The notes: a model not told the origin generated them from the sequence alone. Counted from the stretch's first letter, positions 19,971 to 42,500 are shown. The stretch: 64,000 bases of DNA from Ursus arctos (GCF_023065955.2 NW_026622874.1:24733772-24797771); one strand, 5' to 3'. Translations and numbers: made by a program.

Positions 19971-20147
19971 TTTTTTAGATTTTTATTTATTTATTTGACA
20001 GAGAGAGCACAAATAGGCAGAGAGGTAGACAGAAGGAGAAGCAGGATCCACGCTGAGTAGGGATCCCGACTCGGGGCTCGATCCCAGGACCCCAGGACCA
20101 TGACCTGAACCAAAGGCAGATGCTCAACCGAGCCACCCAGGTGCCCC
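19971..20147 (-). mobile_element. Can-SINE, minus orientation
   Basis: It is read in reverse: the tail gives T-rich sequence with TTTATTTATTTATTTGACAG, then the CT-rich section as 'GAGAGAGCACAAATAGGCAG', and the head ends as 'CGAGCCACCCAGGTGCCCC'. Flanks AGTTTTTGATTTTT and AGTTTTAGATTTTT form an imperfect target duplication. Confidence 0.93.
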
Positions 20148-20781
20148 AAGTTTTAGATTTTTGTACAGCGAGTGACATGAGCAGTGAAGCCACGCTGAGG
20201 GATGTCAGGGTGGCCAGAAACACCAGACCAACCCTTGAATAGATCTGCTAGGACCTCATCTAGGATTGTGCAGGGTAGAGATTTTTAGAGGCCAGGGTGC
20301 TGATTCATGCATTCTCCCAAAGAACAGATTAAGAAGGCACCGAGGGCTTCTCACCATTTTATAAGTGGGCGTGCTCCACATACGTCACTCAATATTTACT
20401 AATGCTCAAAGCGATCATTTCCTTTCACGTCTCTCAAGCTGGCCAACTGTCGTCAAATATAATGACATAAGTCAAGAGACTGCATCTGTGACACTGTATC
20501 TTGTCACCACTCTACTCTTAGTAATCCCATCACTTTATATTTCCGAGGTGCCTTTTCCCAACAATTTGAAAGGCTCCAAAAGAGAGATAAGATATTCTTA
20601 GTCCTACCTGTAGGATAAAATACCTGAGGTACAGAGAAGAAAGATGTACTCTGGGCCACAACAGATTCAACATGAAACTCAATACTCTATTCCCTAAATT
20701 CCACTCCACTGGTCATTCCTTCTCATAGCAATCCTTCCCTAGAGGCAACAAAAACTGTTCGGTGGCAGCCAGGGGAAGTCA

Positions 20782-21789
<1,008 letters not shown>

Positions 21790-23559
21790 TTACTGAGCTG
21801 CGTGATGTCCTGCACATGAATGTTAGATGCACCTGCCTCTACTCGGGTTGGCAGATGCATATGCATGGCCCTTCCCAATGGCCTAATCCTGACGCAGAGA
21901 ACTCAAACCCAGACGGCCTGGTGGATCCCATGTTCCCGGGCTGCTGTGAAGAAGTAATTACATTTTCCAGGGCAGCAAAGGGGACCCAGGACCATAGAAG
22001 GCAAGATCTTTTAGAAGTCACTCTGCCTGTAGGTAGTTCCTCCCATACCTAATTTGGTCTTTTTATTTCCACGGTACCTGTCACTATGGTACTCAAGCAG
22101 TCTGTCAAAGACGTACCCCATCACAGAAGACAGGAAAGGAACTACCCCTCTCTTCCTGTCTCAGGTAGTAATGATGGGAGCATGTGTATTTGCAGAAGAT
22201 GTGATTTATGGCTTGGGCTGATCCCACTGTCCTGGAATTTGCAGGCAGTTTGGGTCAGAGAGGGGCACCACGATCTTCCTTGGATATGTTCCTATCCAGA
22301 GAGTCAAACTGAGAAAGTCTTGTGGACTCTAGTCCACGAGAACAAAGGCACACAAAGCCAAGTCTGGCCAAGAGGATGAAGAAAGTCAGCACAACCGGAT
22401 ACTTAGAAAAGGAGAAAGAAAATGAATTTGGGTAGATCTGACAATGGAATGAGTTTACTCATCTGCTATTGGTTGTTGAGCTCAGGATGGGGTCACCATG
22501 CAAATTCATGTGAAAAAAGAGGGAAAACTCAGAGATATTTCTCCATAGAACGTGAATAATGTTGAACTTTAAGACCCTAAGTCTCTTCAGATGAGAAGGG
22601 CACCCTTCCACCTGCACTTCCTGCCCCCCAACCACGTTTCAGGTGTCAGGATCTAGTCTCACAAGTCAATGTTGGTACAACCAAAGGCCTACAGGTCACT
22701 TTCCAGCCATTTGAGACAATTTCCAGCCTATACAATATGACATGCTTCAGTTTATCTAATATACTCTAAATGGAACACATTTTCCCCCCTGAACAGTTTT
22801 GAGAATGTGCAATTGAGGAACAATCTCTGCCCCCAGCTATTTTGCTCAAATAACTCCCACTGACACCTGCTTTGGGAATTTGTTCTCAACACTTTTTCAA
22901 AACCCAAATACTACTTGTCTCCCAGGGAGAATGGAAGTGGCAAGCAAGGCAGCACCGGGGAAGAAGGGAAGGAGGAAGATAAGAGGGTGGAGGGCCCACA
23001 AACAGAAATAGTAGCACTGACAGAGTCCCCACTACGTTTAGTTCTAGGCACCCCAGGAGGAAATCGTCACACTTCCTTGCCTATGTTCACATCACCGTCT
23101 CTCCTTTTCACCCTCTTGGTCCAGCTTCCACAATTTATCCCTCATTCATCACATCCACACAATTTTCAGTGTTTTTCTTTTTTTCTACCTATGACAGTCC
23201 TGAAGCCATCATCAATTGTCCTCGTTATGATTTTCTCAAACACCTTACCCAGTCATCAACTAGTTGGAGGGCATGCTGGGATTCTGCATGAGGCATGTGT
23301 CTAACGGTCAAAGAAACTGAAGCTGTTTGGTATCTACTCTAGTTTTCAAGCCAAAAATGTATAAATGTATACTTATTGTGAAGGCAGTCTTTAATTTTTT
23401 TTTTTTTTTAGCTTTTCACTTAGCTCTTGTCCCAAACCAAATTTCTTACACCAAAAGGGCTTGAAAGAGAAAGAAGGGACACCGAGACCCACCAGAAAAC
23501 CTAATGGAAGTGTAAGCTTAAATCTATTTTCACTTGGAATCACAGAACTTTGGCACACA

Positions 23560-23700
23560 AAAGGATCCGTGAAGACATCTAACCAACTCTTCTACTGTAT
23601 TGGTGGGGGTGTTAGGGCCCAGAAAGGCTCAGTGACTTGACCAAGTTTGCACAGCTGGTCAGTGGAGGAGCTGAGGCTGAAAGCCTCCTAATGATCTGTG
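23560..23700 (+). mobile_element. MIR-like SINE fragment
   Basis: 'GGGCCCAGAAAGGCTCAGTG' followed by 'CTTGACCAAGTTTGCACAGC' and 'GGAGCTGAGGCTGAA' fits a diverged MIR/MIR3 core. Confidence 0.5.
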
Positions 23701-24219
23701 GCCCCAGGACTCTTTCCCATACCCAGCAAGTTACTCCTTCCTTCCATCTTCAGATTCCTCTGCAAAGCTCTCTTCTTCCAAGATGCCTGTGAAAGTTCGG
23801 AATAATTGTTCTTCTCATAGATACATCCTGTTCCTATTTATATCTTTCCAATATGTCTCCTGCCTTTATGTCTTTCTGTTTGGATGGATCCCTCTGCTTT
23901 GTTGTCACTATACCAGATACAATTTCTCTAGTCACAAGCTAGGTGTCAGCAACGTGCTTGGTGCAGGGTCTCCATCATGGACCAAGAGGAAGATGGCCAT
24001 CTAAAGGCAAATCACAGGGGGAAAGCCATTTGTGTCCCTGCGTAATAGAAATACTGCTCTTATTTTTTTTGGAAAGAAGTCTAAGGGCAATAAAATATTA
24101 GACATTGCACTTATTGTAAAGATCACAATTTCATGACTGAACAACTCCCACGTCCCACTAAAGGATCAAAGAAATACTTGTATTTGCTTGTTGGTGGGAG
24201 GAGAGAACATGCAGTACAG

Positions 24220-24330
24220 TAAGAATATGGGCTGTGCAGCAGACAGAGCTAAATTTAAATCTCAGCTCTCCCACTTACTGAGCCCTTGAGCGTGTTATGT
24301 TACTTAACTATGCTAAGCATCAATGGAGTC
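24220..24330 (+). mobile_element. MIR-like SINE fragment
   Basis: 'GACAGAGCTAAATTTAAATC' followed by 'TCAGCTCTCCCACTTACTGA' resembles the first half of MIR ('agactgggttcaaatcccagctctgcca'). Confidence 0.55.
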
Positions 24331-25612
24331 AATGAAACCCACCCATAAACATTTTCACATCACTCCTGAATACATTAGTCATGTACCGTATGTGTGCCTG
24401 CAGATAGGGAGGAAGGGTGGGGGTAAGAGCTCACATTTAGGACAGTGTCTGACACAGCTAGGAATTCAAGTGATGGCAAACAGCCTTATCATCATTATCA
24501 GCAATATCAAGAACAGTTTAGTACTGGAGATGATGTTATTCTAGTTTATTTTGATTGATGATGAAAAGGAGGTAAGAGCTATTTTTAGGCATGGGCAAAA
24601 ATTGATTAAGTTTCTATTTGGCTGTTCAAAAACATTTCAATTCTAGAATCAAATATTTGAGAGTTAGAAGAGCCTTAATAGACATCATCAAGCCAATCAG
24701 CAATTTCAGTAGGGATTCCGCTCACAACACAGCCCTGACACCATCATGACATCGCTACTGAAATATCCGCATTGAAGGAGAACTCACTACTTCTCAACCA
24801 AGTCCCACACTTTTTGACATTTGACATTCTGCTGTCTTTTTGGAGAACAAAAATCTCTCCAGGAATGGGGTTAGAAGATGAATAAAATTAAGAAGTGCAT
24901 GCAAGAGAGAGGAGAAAGACAAGAGACATTCCAGAGAAGCTCTGGAAAAAGGCTGCTGATGCAGCAAGCCTGGCAGATGTGCGCAGTGGCCCCGGATGGC
25001 AGATACTATTGAGAGGACAGCTGGCAGTCCAAAGGCGGCTAGACTGTCTGACTGCAGGAGACTGCCACTTGGCTGAATTTCCATGCTGGGGTGTAGTCTC
25101 CACATCTTCAACTCAGAAAGTTCGCCTCCCTGAGACAGGCAGACAATCTAGTGTATCCAACTGGATAGGTTCATCGGATGAATTGCAGGCTGTTTACAGG
25201 AGTCCACCTGTCACAAATGCCAGTCGCTTCAGAAAGATCTTATGGCCTGTTCTGCTCGGTGGGCCTCTGGCTACCTGCATAAATGTCCAGGGTGGGAACC
25301 TGATGCACTTCTCAACTCTGAAACTGGAAAGGATGTGGTAACCCAAGAGAACTGTCCAGGAAGCTGCCTGGCCCTTTGAGAGGAATCAGCAGGAACATGG
25401 CCCTTGGGTATTCCTGGGATTAGGCAAGCTACTACGAACTCCAGGAGTTGTTCCCAGTGGTAGGTCTTAGGGCATAAATCTCAGCCATTCAAGACTTAAC
25501 TCAGACACATTTTGTGTTGCTGTATACAAGAGAACAACCCTCTGACTTTCCTTCAGGTCTAGCTCAAATACGGGAGATCCTGAGACATGGACCATCACGA
25601 GCCTCACCCTCA

Positions 25613-29849
<4,237 letters not shown>

Positions 29850-29933
29850 CTTGCTGTCCGTCAGAATGATTTCTGTGATACTGCCAATCACGGTGATGAA
29901 GTCAAAGATATTCCAGGTGTCTCGAAAATAGTT
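29850..29933 (-). CDS. CACNA1E: CACNA1E exon 33, IVS3
   Basis: This 84-nt exon encodes [20 protein letters not shown] followed by EIILTDSK, the repeat IV S3 segment with the conserved [11 protein letters not shown]. Both ends are phase 0. The acceptor is CATGGCAG and the donor AAG|GTGAGT. Confidence 0.97.
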
Positions 29934-30981
29934 CTGCCATGTGAATTCAGTCACAGGAACACCAGAAAAAGGAGGAAAAGAAAAAGAAATGGAGAAAAGA
30001 CGTCTTTCATTACATAAGCTTGTCACTTGGAATTAAAATTCATCAATTCACATACAAGTTATTCTAACTTTGGCTTTAGTTTCCTATTTCTAACCGGAAA
30101 TGCTATTTCTTTACTGATTTGGGAGTTTCTCATTTGGGAAGCAGTCCTCTCACTACTTGAAGACCTTGTTTTTGAAGCTGTCACTAAAAATCTGCATAAA
30201 AAACAGGTAAGAAAGATCTGTGGCCAAGAATATTACAAAGTCCAAAAGGGAAAGATCATCTTTGTCACCTACAAGACAATAAAATTATTTACAATATTAC
30301 TCTAAGGTTTTCTACAACTTTTAAATTGTCTATATTATATTGTGTGACCCTATAAATATACAGTTCTGACTTTCAACTATTAAAATTCACAGAGATGTCT
30401 TAAGTCATTAAAGGCCAAAAGATGTGCCAAAAATCTTCTCCTAACTCCACAGGGCAAAAGGACAAATAGACTTAACCCTTTCCCTCTTTCTTGGCTCGTT
30501 ACACCTTTTGAGTAATAAAATGAGTGGGTTGCAGAAGAAGATGGAGGAGAAAAAAAGGACCTGGAAAATGCACCATCCACGTAACAAACACTCTGCCTAA
30601 CAGAGAGAGTAGGTAGTCTCTGCTCCCATCTCCAGGGATCAGGTGAACACAGAGCTTGGACTATATTCCTTAAAAGAAACAGGACACTCAACAGTGTCTA
30701 AGTCACTGGCTTGTTCTTGGGCAGCACCTCCCATAAAAGACTCTCAGAGCACTGCTGAAGTCAACCCCCCCACTCTCACAATGAGCATTAGTGAATTTTA
30801 TAGTGTGTGCCAGATAAGAGCTAGGACCTTGGTGTTCTTTCACATTCTTTCAATTCATTTCTCCCATGGATCTTATGGTCATGATCAATACCCTATGTTC
30901 ATAAAATAGTGGCAGGGTTGGCAACAAGAGTGGGCAGACACACGCAACAGTGAGAGGAAAAGAGTGTGGTGAGAGCAAAGC

Positions 30982-31192
30982 TTCATTCATTCATTCATTC
31001 ATTCATTCATTTATGAGAGTGAGCATGGTGGGGGGAGGTAGGGGCAGAGGGAGATGGAGAGAGAGAATCTCAAGCAGACTGCCTGCTGAGCGAGGAGCAC
31101 CACACGGGGCTTGATCCTACGACCCTGAGATCATGACCTGAGCCAAAATCAAGAGTCACTTAACCAACTGAGCCGCCCAGGCCCCCCCCACA
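30982..31192 (-). mobile_element. Can-SINE, minus orientation, with (ATTC)n tail
   Basis: In reverse, a tail expanded to about seven ATTC units precedes 'GAGAGTGAGCATGGTGGGGG' and ends with the head complement 'CAACTGAGCCGCCCAGGC'. The tetranucleotide expansion in the tail is notable. Confidence 0.92.
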
Positions 31193-31611
31193 AAGTTATC
31201 TTTAATAAGCACCTACTCAGGACTAGAGCCTTAGATGCCTTGGGTACACTGCCTAACTGGGTACACACAACAAAGTATCTAAGGCTAGAAAGCAGTTACC
31301 GCTCCTCATTTAGAACAACAAAACTAAGGCTTAGAGAGACTTGTCTGAATCAAAAGCCACCAGCACCTGCTGGGCATGCAGAGAAACAGGGAGTGGAACC
31401 AAGTCGAGTCTCTGAGTTCCTCAGTTCTCAGGGCTCTCCTATTCCCAACCTGGGCCAAGTTTCTTAATTCTTGGATAGGCCCCTATATAGTAGAGAGAAC
31501 GTGACTCTAGTCTCAGAGGAGAGGAGCTCTGGGTTCTAGTTGAAGGGGATTTACGATACAATACGTTTTAGAACAGCACACTGTAGTGTGGACTAGTAGA
31601 TTACTGTGGAC

Positions 31612-31800
31612 AGACCATGGGATTTCGAGTCAGATTAGACCAGGATCTGAATGCTGGCTCTGCCTTTTAGTAACCTTGGGCAAAGTATTGAATCCTCTTG
31701 AGCTCTAGCCATTCCATAAGAGAAACTGGTAACGCCTCTCTAAATAGAGCTGTTATGAAGCTAAAATGAGTAATATATAAAGAGTTTGGCATTTAATATG
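31612..31800 (+). mobile_element. MIR SINE
   Basis: 'GACCAGGATCTGAATGCTGG' followed by 'CTCTGCCTTTTAGTAACCTT' and 'GGGCAAAGTATTGAATCCTC' is a recognisable MIR first half and core. Confidence 0.65.
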
Positions 31801-33468
31801 GCAACCAATGTTCATTCCTTTCTCCCTCTTTTTCCTTCTTCCTTTTTTATTCCCATCCCACTTTCCATTGCTACTGCCTTTTATTGTGTCATCTTTAAAA
31901 AGCTATACAATTTTCTCAACCTCAAGTTCCTCATTTAAATCAACATCAACAATGATAATGACGGAATCTGCCGTGTATATGTCAGAGTCATTGAGAAGAT
32001 CTAACAAAATAGTGTACATTAGGATATTCTGAAAACCTAGAGTTCTGTATCAATGTAAAGACTTATTTGGGAGTAGTGGTATCTTTTATCGTGTGTAAAT
32101 GCCTCTAGACCTTGAATGAAAATATGGAGGTGAGGGTGGGAAGGAGGCAGGCTTTGGGGCAGAGTCTAGTTAAGCTTGTAAGGATGTATTCAGCGTTCAC
32201 CGTGATTAGTGCACAGTTGGGGACTTAAGTCACAGACAATGTCAACAGCATATGCAAGTAATCAAGATGCATAGAAAAACTTCCCCTGTTGTGGCACCAG
32301 CTTGTCCCTCACTCTGCTCACCCTGCGCAGGGCTAGACTGTATTGTAAAGGCATCTTAGTTGGTGGTAGTTTCTTTTTACTTTTTTATTTCCCCAAGTCT
32401 CAAAATACTCAAAGGGGAGTCATGCGAACAACAATACAGCCACCTGCAATGGGTTCTCTTCAACTTTCCTCCCCAAAACATCAAATTAATGACTTTTCAA
32501 AGAACCATTAGAAGACCAAAAGCAACTCCCACAATCGACACTCACAATTATCAAGCCCAGCCCAGAGTCCCTGCTAAAGCTGCTACCAGACAAACCCCTA
32601 TTCGGATAATAAGCAAAGTTTCTTTTCTTTCAGGGAAAGCCATATACACACATAATTTGAAATGGTAGCTCACACACTAAATAAGTGTGAAACAGCTGTC
32701 AAGTGGGTTTAACCGCTGATCTCACTGTAAACGCTGAAACAAGGAGGGGGGTGGCAGAGAGAACTATTTTGTTTATAGGACACTGAAGCGAAGGGCTAGG
32801 TTTGCTTAACACTGTTGAGAGGAGACGCATGAATGTAATTGTAATTAATAGTTGAAGAGAAGTAAAAGACTCAGATAAGAAAAACTCATCCCAACCCTCC
32901 TCAAACCTAATTCCAGTATACCTACCTACCAATTTACCTTTCTCTCCCTTTCTCTCTCTCTCTCACACATATACACACACTTTAATGGTCATAAGCCTTT
33001 GTAAGCTTAAGTAATAAACATTTATTTTTGTTATCAGAAATTGTGCTTCATGGGAGGAGGACAATTAGGTAAAGTCTAGTATTTGCTATGTTTGAGGGTA
33101 AGAGGGACAGACATTTTCCCATTTGAATTATAAAATCTTAGACCTTTTACCAGTAAATAAACATTCAAGGCTTATTAGTCCAATCTTTGTTTTGCTCCTT
33201 ATTGACAAATAAATTGCAGTTTTAATAAGAATTTTGTCACCCCTCGACCGCTGACAGAGCCTGACAGGACCAGAGCTGATGGCTGGATGAGTATGAAGCT
33301 GGGGATCTGGTTTTCTTTGCCCTTTCTCCTATTACCCTCACGCATCCTCTTGTCTCCCTGGCAGTTTGTTGAGCAGTTGAAACAGGCCCACAATTAGGTC
33401 AGGTGTGTGAACCATTGCTGAAAGAGTGGTAACCACTTCCCTTCCAACAAAGGCTGGGAACGCATCTA

Positions 33469-35493
<2,025 letters not shown>

Positions 35494-35809
35494 TTAGGAG
35501 ATGTGCCACCTAGTATATTTTCTTATGTGGCTTCCCTGACTTTGAAGATCCACCATAATTTTTAGGGTCCATAACCAAGCTGGTAAAGATCCAGTGATCC
35601 CCCATCCACTGCCCTTTCTAAGCCCTGTCCAATCATGCATCCAACTGCTAAGAAACAGAGTGACATTATTTTATATCTTAGTTTGTCATATTCAATACCA
35701 AGAGATTCCTGGATGTCTATTTGTCATTTTACGAACCATAGTATGCTGCCACCAGAAAGTAGGGTCTTAATAATTGCCAAGTTTCTGAAAAATCAGCCAT
35801 CAGCAGCCT

Positions 35810-36255
35810 AAGAAACTGCATTCTAGGGGCACCCAGGTGGCTCAGTCAGTTAAGCACCAGATTCTTCATTTCGGCTCAGGTCATAATCTCAGGGTTGAGA
35901 TTGAGACCCTCATTGGGCTCTGTGTTGGGTGTGGATCCTGCTTAAGAATTTCTCTCTCTCGACTATGGGCTCTGGGAAACAAACCGAGGATTTTAGAGGG
36001 GCGTGGGGTGGGGGGATGGGCTAGCCCAGTGATGGGTATTAAGGAGGGCACATATTGCATGAACACTGGGTGTTATACGCAAACAATGAATCATGGAACG
36101 CTACATCAAAAACTAATGATGTACTGTATGGTTACTAACATAACATAATAAAAATAAATAAATAAATAAATAATTCTCTCTCTCTCTCTCTCTCTGCCTC
36201 TGCCCCTCCCCCCACTCACACTCTCTCTGTAAAAAGAAAAAAGAAATTGCATTCT
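35810..36255 (+). mobile_element. Can-SINE split by an L1 insertion, with 15-bp target duplications
   Basis: The head 'GCACCCAGGTGGCTCAGTC' at about 35829 and the CT-rich tail after 36172 belong to one older SINE. The whole is flanked by AAGAAACTGCATTCT (35810-35824) and AAGAAATTGCATTCT (36241-36255), 14 of 15 identical. The L1 lies inside the CT-rich part, so it is younger than the SINE. Confidence 0.9.
35961..36171 (+). mobile_element. carnivore L1 3' end inserted in the Can-SINE
   Basis: 'GGGCACATATTGCATGAACA' and 'CTGGGTGTTATACGCAAACA' are typical of carnivore L1 3' UTRs, which end in 'AACATAATAAAAATAAATAAATAAA'. The left flank AATTTCTCTCTCTC (35947-35960) recurs as AATTCTCTCTCTC on the right, an imperfect target duplication. 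It is a 5'-truncated, non-coding copy. Confidence 0.85.
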
Positions 36256-36301
36256 GTTGTCTTCTTCATAAGAGGTATGATCACAGAAAGTGTCTCTGAG
36301 T

Positions 36302-36464
36302 TCTTCCAGCTCATTCTTTTTTTTTTTTTTTTAAGTAGGCTCCATACCTACCAAGGAGCCCAATGTGGGGCTTGAACTCATGACTCTGAGCTCAAGAAAT
36401 GAGCTGAGATTAAGAGACACTTAACGAACTGAACCCCCAGGTGCCTCTCTTCCAGCTCATTCTT
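36302..36464 (-). mobile_element. truncated Can-SINE, minus orientation, perfect 17-bp target duplication
   Basis: TCTTCCAGCTCATTCTT occurs exactly at 36302-36318 and 36448-36464. Between lie a T-run and the complement of the tRNA-related half, ending 'GAACCCCCAGGTGCCTC'. The CT-rich section is missing, so the copy is only about 130 bp. Confidence 0.93.
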
Positions 36465-36762
36465 AACCCTCAATCCTCAGGTGAAGGGCCAACTTGGAGG
36501 ATAAATGTGTCTAAAACAGTCCCCAGAGACGGAAACAATAAAAGTTTCAGATATTGCTGACTTTGTTATCTCCTTTTTGATTTTTGCCTTAAGGCTTTTT
36601 ATTCCTCTTCTCTTCTGCCTGTCTCACCCACTCATAACCACTTACTTTCCCTGGTAGAGTAACAAAGGGTCAGCCTTGTTCATCTTGAGTAAGCTTCTCA
36701 AGGCAATCACGTGGTCTTATCCCAGCTCACAGACAAGCATGCCAACTTAAACCCATCACTCA

Positions 36763-39716
<2,954 letters not shown>

Positions 39717-39813
39717 CTTGAGCTTGGGCAAGCGCTTGATGGTCTTCAGTGGCCTCAGAACTCGGAGGACCCGCAGAGATTTGATGGTCTTGATGTCTCG
39801 CCCCTTGTTTGTT
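39717..39813 (-). CDS. CACNA1E: CACNA1E exon 27, IIIS4 voltage sensor
   Basis: This 97-nt exon encodes [20 protein letters not shown] followed by [12 protein letters not shown], the repeat III S4 helix with a basic residue at every third position. Its first base (A) completes a Gly codon when microexon 26 is included (GG|A) or an Ala codon when it is skipped (GC|A). The acceptor is CCCTGCAG and the donor AAG|GTAATG. Confidence 0.97.
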
Positions 39814-41466
39814 CTGCAGGGGAGAGGCCCCCAGGGATCAGAGGACAGGGGGAGAAATGAAAATAGCATTCACACGACTGCATTAACAACAGGGTAAAAG
39901 GGGAGATGCTTAGGCAAGAGACCAGAAGTGGGGTCAGAGTAGACTCCCTTCAAAATATGCTCTGGGAAAAATTTCAGTTCACTCCCCAGTGTGCACACAC
40001 TCCTAGGCATGTACCCCCACGTGTCCTCACACAGAGGAACACACGTGCCCGCACCCAGAGGCATCCACGCACGTATGGTAATGAACACTTCCTCTCCCCA
40101 ATGGCCAGAGTAATGCGGCTCATCAGCACACTAACAGAATGAAAATGGAAGATCAAGCAACCAGGGAATGTGACTGGCAGTCCCCTCTGGCTCCCCACTG
40201 TGCCTGCTCTCCTGCTTCTTCAGTAGCAGGCTCTCAAATGGTATTTGTTGAATGGACTAGGAACCCCTGGTCGAAAGCAAGTCTCAACAGAGGATTTAAC
40301 CTAGTCCTTTCCTTGGCTCTGGGCTGGTCACCCCTGCAGAGGTCATTAGTTTAGGGGAGAGCAAGGTGAGGAAGGGCAGTGGGGACATGACACTTCTGCT
40401 GTGTTGGCTGCCGCTTCCAGAGAAAAGCATGTCACGCGGGCTTCTTGGCAGCACCTTGGCTCACACCCCAATTATCTGTGCGTCGTTGGCTCTTTTGCAG
40501 TCCCTTCCCATCTGAGGCACTCTACCCCTAGCACAGGCTGGGGAGAGCCATGGAGTTGGAGAAGGCCCAAACTATAGTCCCTGCCCACCTTTATCCTTAC
40601 CCTTCAGCTCATGAGGGTCCCTATGCAGCCACTTGGAAATGTTTGCTCCTAATAGATAAATATATTTTTCTTTTTATTTTCAGGAATGAAATGAATCAAT
40701 CAACCTGCATTTCTCTCTCCACCCTGCTTATCCCCTGAGATCTTTGCATTCAATTCAAACAATTGAAATTTGTAAAAGACACACAGAGATAGTAGGAAAC
40801 CAGACTCGGAAGAGTGAGCCCAGGCTCTGGTTCTTTCCTCATGTTGGTTCAGGGTACCATTACACCAACAGCACAAGGAAATAGGGTCCAGACCATCAGA
40901 TGAGAACTATAAGGGCTTCTACCCACTGTTTACCCTGTCCCTCCTGCCACACCCACCACCCACCCTCTGACAGGGAGATAAAAGATCATCTGTGCTTCCA
41001 CACAAGGTGAGGTAGGAAGACATTTAATATCACTCAAGGAGTTCTGGCTTTGCCCAGAATGTGAATTTAAAGACCCTCTTAATGGCTGTAGGCCATGGCC
41101 TGTAAGCCACTTTTACTCAATTTGAGCTCCGAATATAGATAATCCAAGAGTACTGCATTATAAGGTCCAGGGGGTTTGTATATTTTGTAAACTCTTTTAC
41201 TGTATTACGTTCCTATATCTACCTATCTAAAAAAGGCTACTTCCAAGCCAAACACATACCCAAACCAATGCAAATGGTCACTTCCCAAGAAGGCTTGGTG
41301 ACTCCTAATCTTTGTTCTCTTGGATGTCAGTGAGAACTTACCACTCAAATAAACTCACCAGTCCTTTTTCAGTGAGCAGGCTCCTTCCCTCCTAACTGTA
41401 CTTGCATCCTCCTCCAACCCACTTCCCATATTCTTTACTTCAAAGAAAAGCGAGAACAATATTTAC
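39814..41466 (-). other. CACNA1E: intron 26
   Basis: The 1.65-kb intron between microexon 26 and exon 27. Ordinary intron sequence; no repeat with clear ends. Confidence 0.65.
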
Positions 41467-41478
41467 CCCAAAGCGTTC
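41467..41478 (-). CDS. CACNA1E: CACNA1E microexon 26, 12 nt, IIIS3-S4 linker (adds NALG)
   Basis: The 12 bases GAACGCTTTGGG lie between acceptor CCTCCATAG and donor GTAAATATT on the minus strand. Spliced between exon 25 (ending GC) and exon 27 (starting A), they give Ala-Asn-Ala-Leu-Gly, matching the FALANALGTNKGRD I recall for Cav2.3. Skipping gives FALATNKGRD, also in frame. The insertion point just before the IIIS4 voltage sensor matches the SFMG microexon of CACNA1B. Upstream are two UGC triplets (16-25 nt before the exon) and a 26-base U run. Confidence 0.93.
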
Positions 41479-41504
41479 CTATGGAGGATCCAAGCAGAGA
41501 GCAG

Positions 41505-41506
<2 letters not shown>

Positions 41507-41532
<26 letters not shown>
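41507..41532 (+). repeat. poly-A run (poly-U in the transcript) upstream of microexon 26
   Basis: Twenty-six consecutive A on the plus strand, giving a U run from about 29 to 54 nt upstream of the microexon acceptor. It is preceded on the RNA by a further pyrimidine-rich stretch (CTTCTCTCCACCCTCTTCCT). Confidence 0.9.
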
Positions 41533-41537
<5 letters not shown>

Positions 41538-42284
41538 AGAGGGTGGAGAGAAGGAAATAGTCAGAAAACTTCAGGGAGGACAGGAAACCTTACAGTGACA
41601 GGGAATCGGACAAGCACAGGCCCAGGAGATCCTGCCTACAGCCTTGGCACTTGCAGAGTCCACACGCTTCGTGAAAGGAAGGGGCAGTGCACCATTTGCT
41701 CCACACCCACCTCTCCAACCTGCAAAGGCGAAGGCCCTTTGCAAGCCCCAGGGAAGCTGCCTCTAACCGGATGGCATTCCCCATATTGTGCTAAATTTCA
41801 TGGAGCCCAGTCTAGTGACATTTTCTAAATAGAGCCTTTTACTTCCATTTCCTTAGTAGTCTTCAGACAAACTCTATTTCCCGTGAATTTATAAGAAGCC
41901 AGGATAGAGGAATTAGGTCTGCTCTGGGCCAGAAACTCTACTGGGAAAGGCATTTCACGTCACAATGGTGTATCTATGCTTCTGAAGGATTTCATCTGCA
42001 GTGGGGGCAACGGTTCTGACAGGGGTAGTAGGACATCTCTTAAAAGCATGGATGAGCAACACCATAAAACCACCTCAAGATATGGGGGAAGGCATTGTTT
42101 ATTAAGATCCTGACGTCACACAAAGGGATGCCCTTTGATAAATTAAATGACCAACTGTCTATCGTGAGCTATTTACTGTGCAGCTAGGAGAAAATTCGTC
42201 CTCGCTCTCTTTGGAGGCTTACCAATAATAAAAAGAGTGAGAGCATAAATATAAAACATTTGAGATTAGAAATAATGACAGCTA

Positions 42285-42500
42285 ACGTTCCTGCATATTT
42301 ACTCTTGCCCAGACTCGAGGCTAAGCACTTTTAGTGCAACTCTTTCTTCGGACCTTCTGATAACCTTAGGACACATAGCTAGGACTATCCCCATTTCACA
42401 GACGTGATTCAGAGAGGTCAAGGAGTACCTAGCATTACCAGGGTGAGCTGAGCCTTGAAGCCAAGACTATTTGATGGTCGGAGTTCTTGCTCTAAACCAC
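42285..42500 (+). mobile_element. MIR-like SINE fragment
   Basis: 'CCCCATTTCACAGACGTGAT' followed by 'TCAGAGAGGTCAAGGAG' and 'GAGCTGAGCCTTGAAGCCAA' matches the MIR 3' half pattern. Confidence 0.55.
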
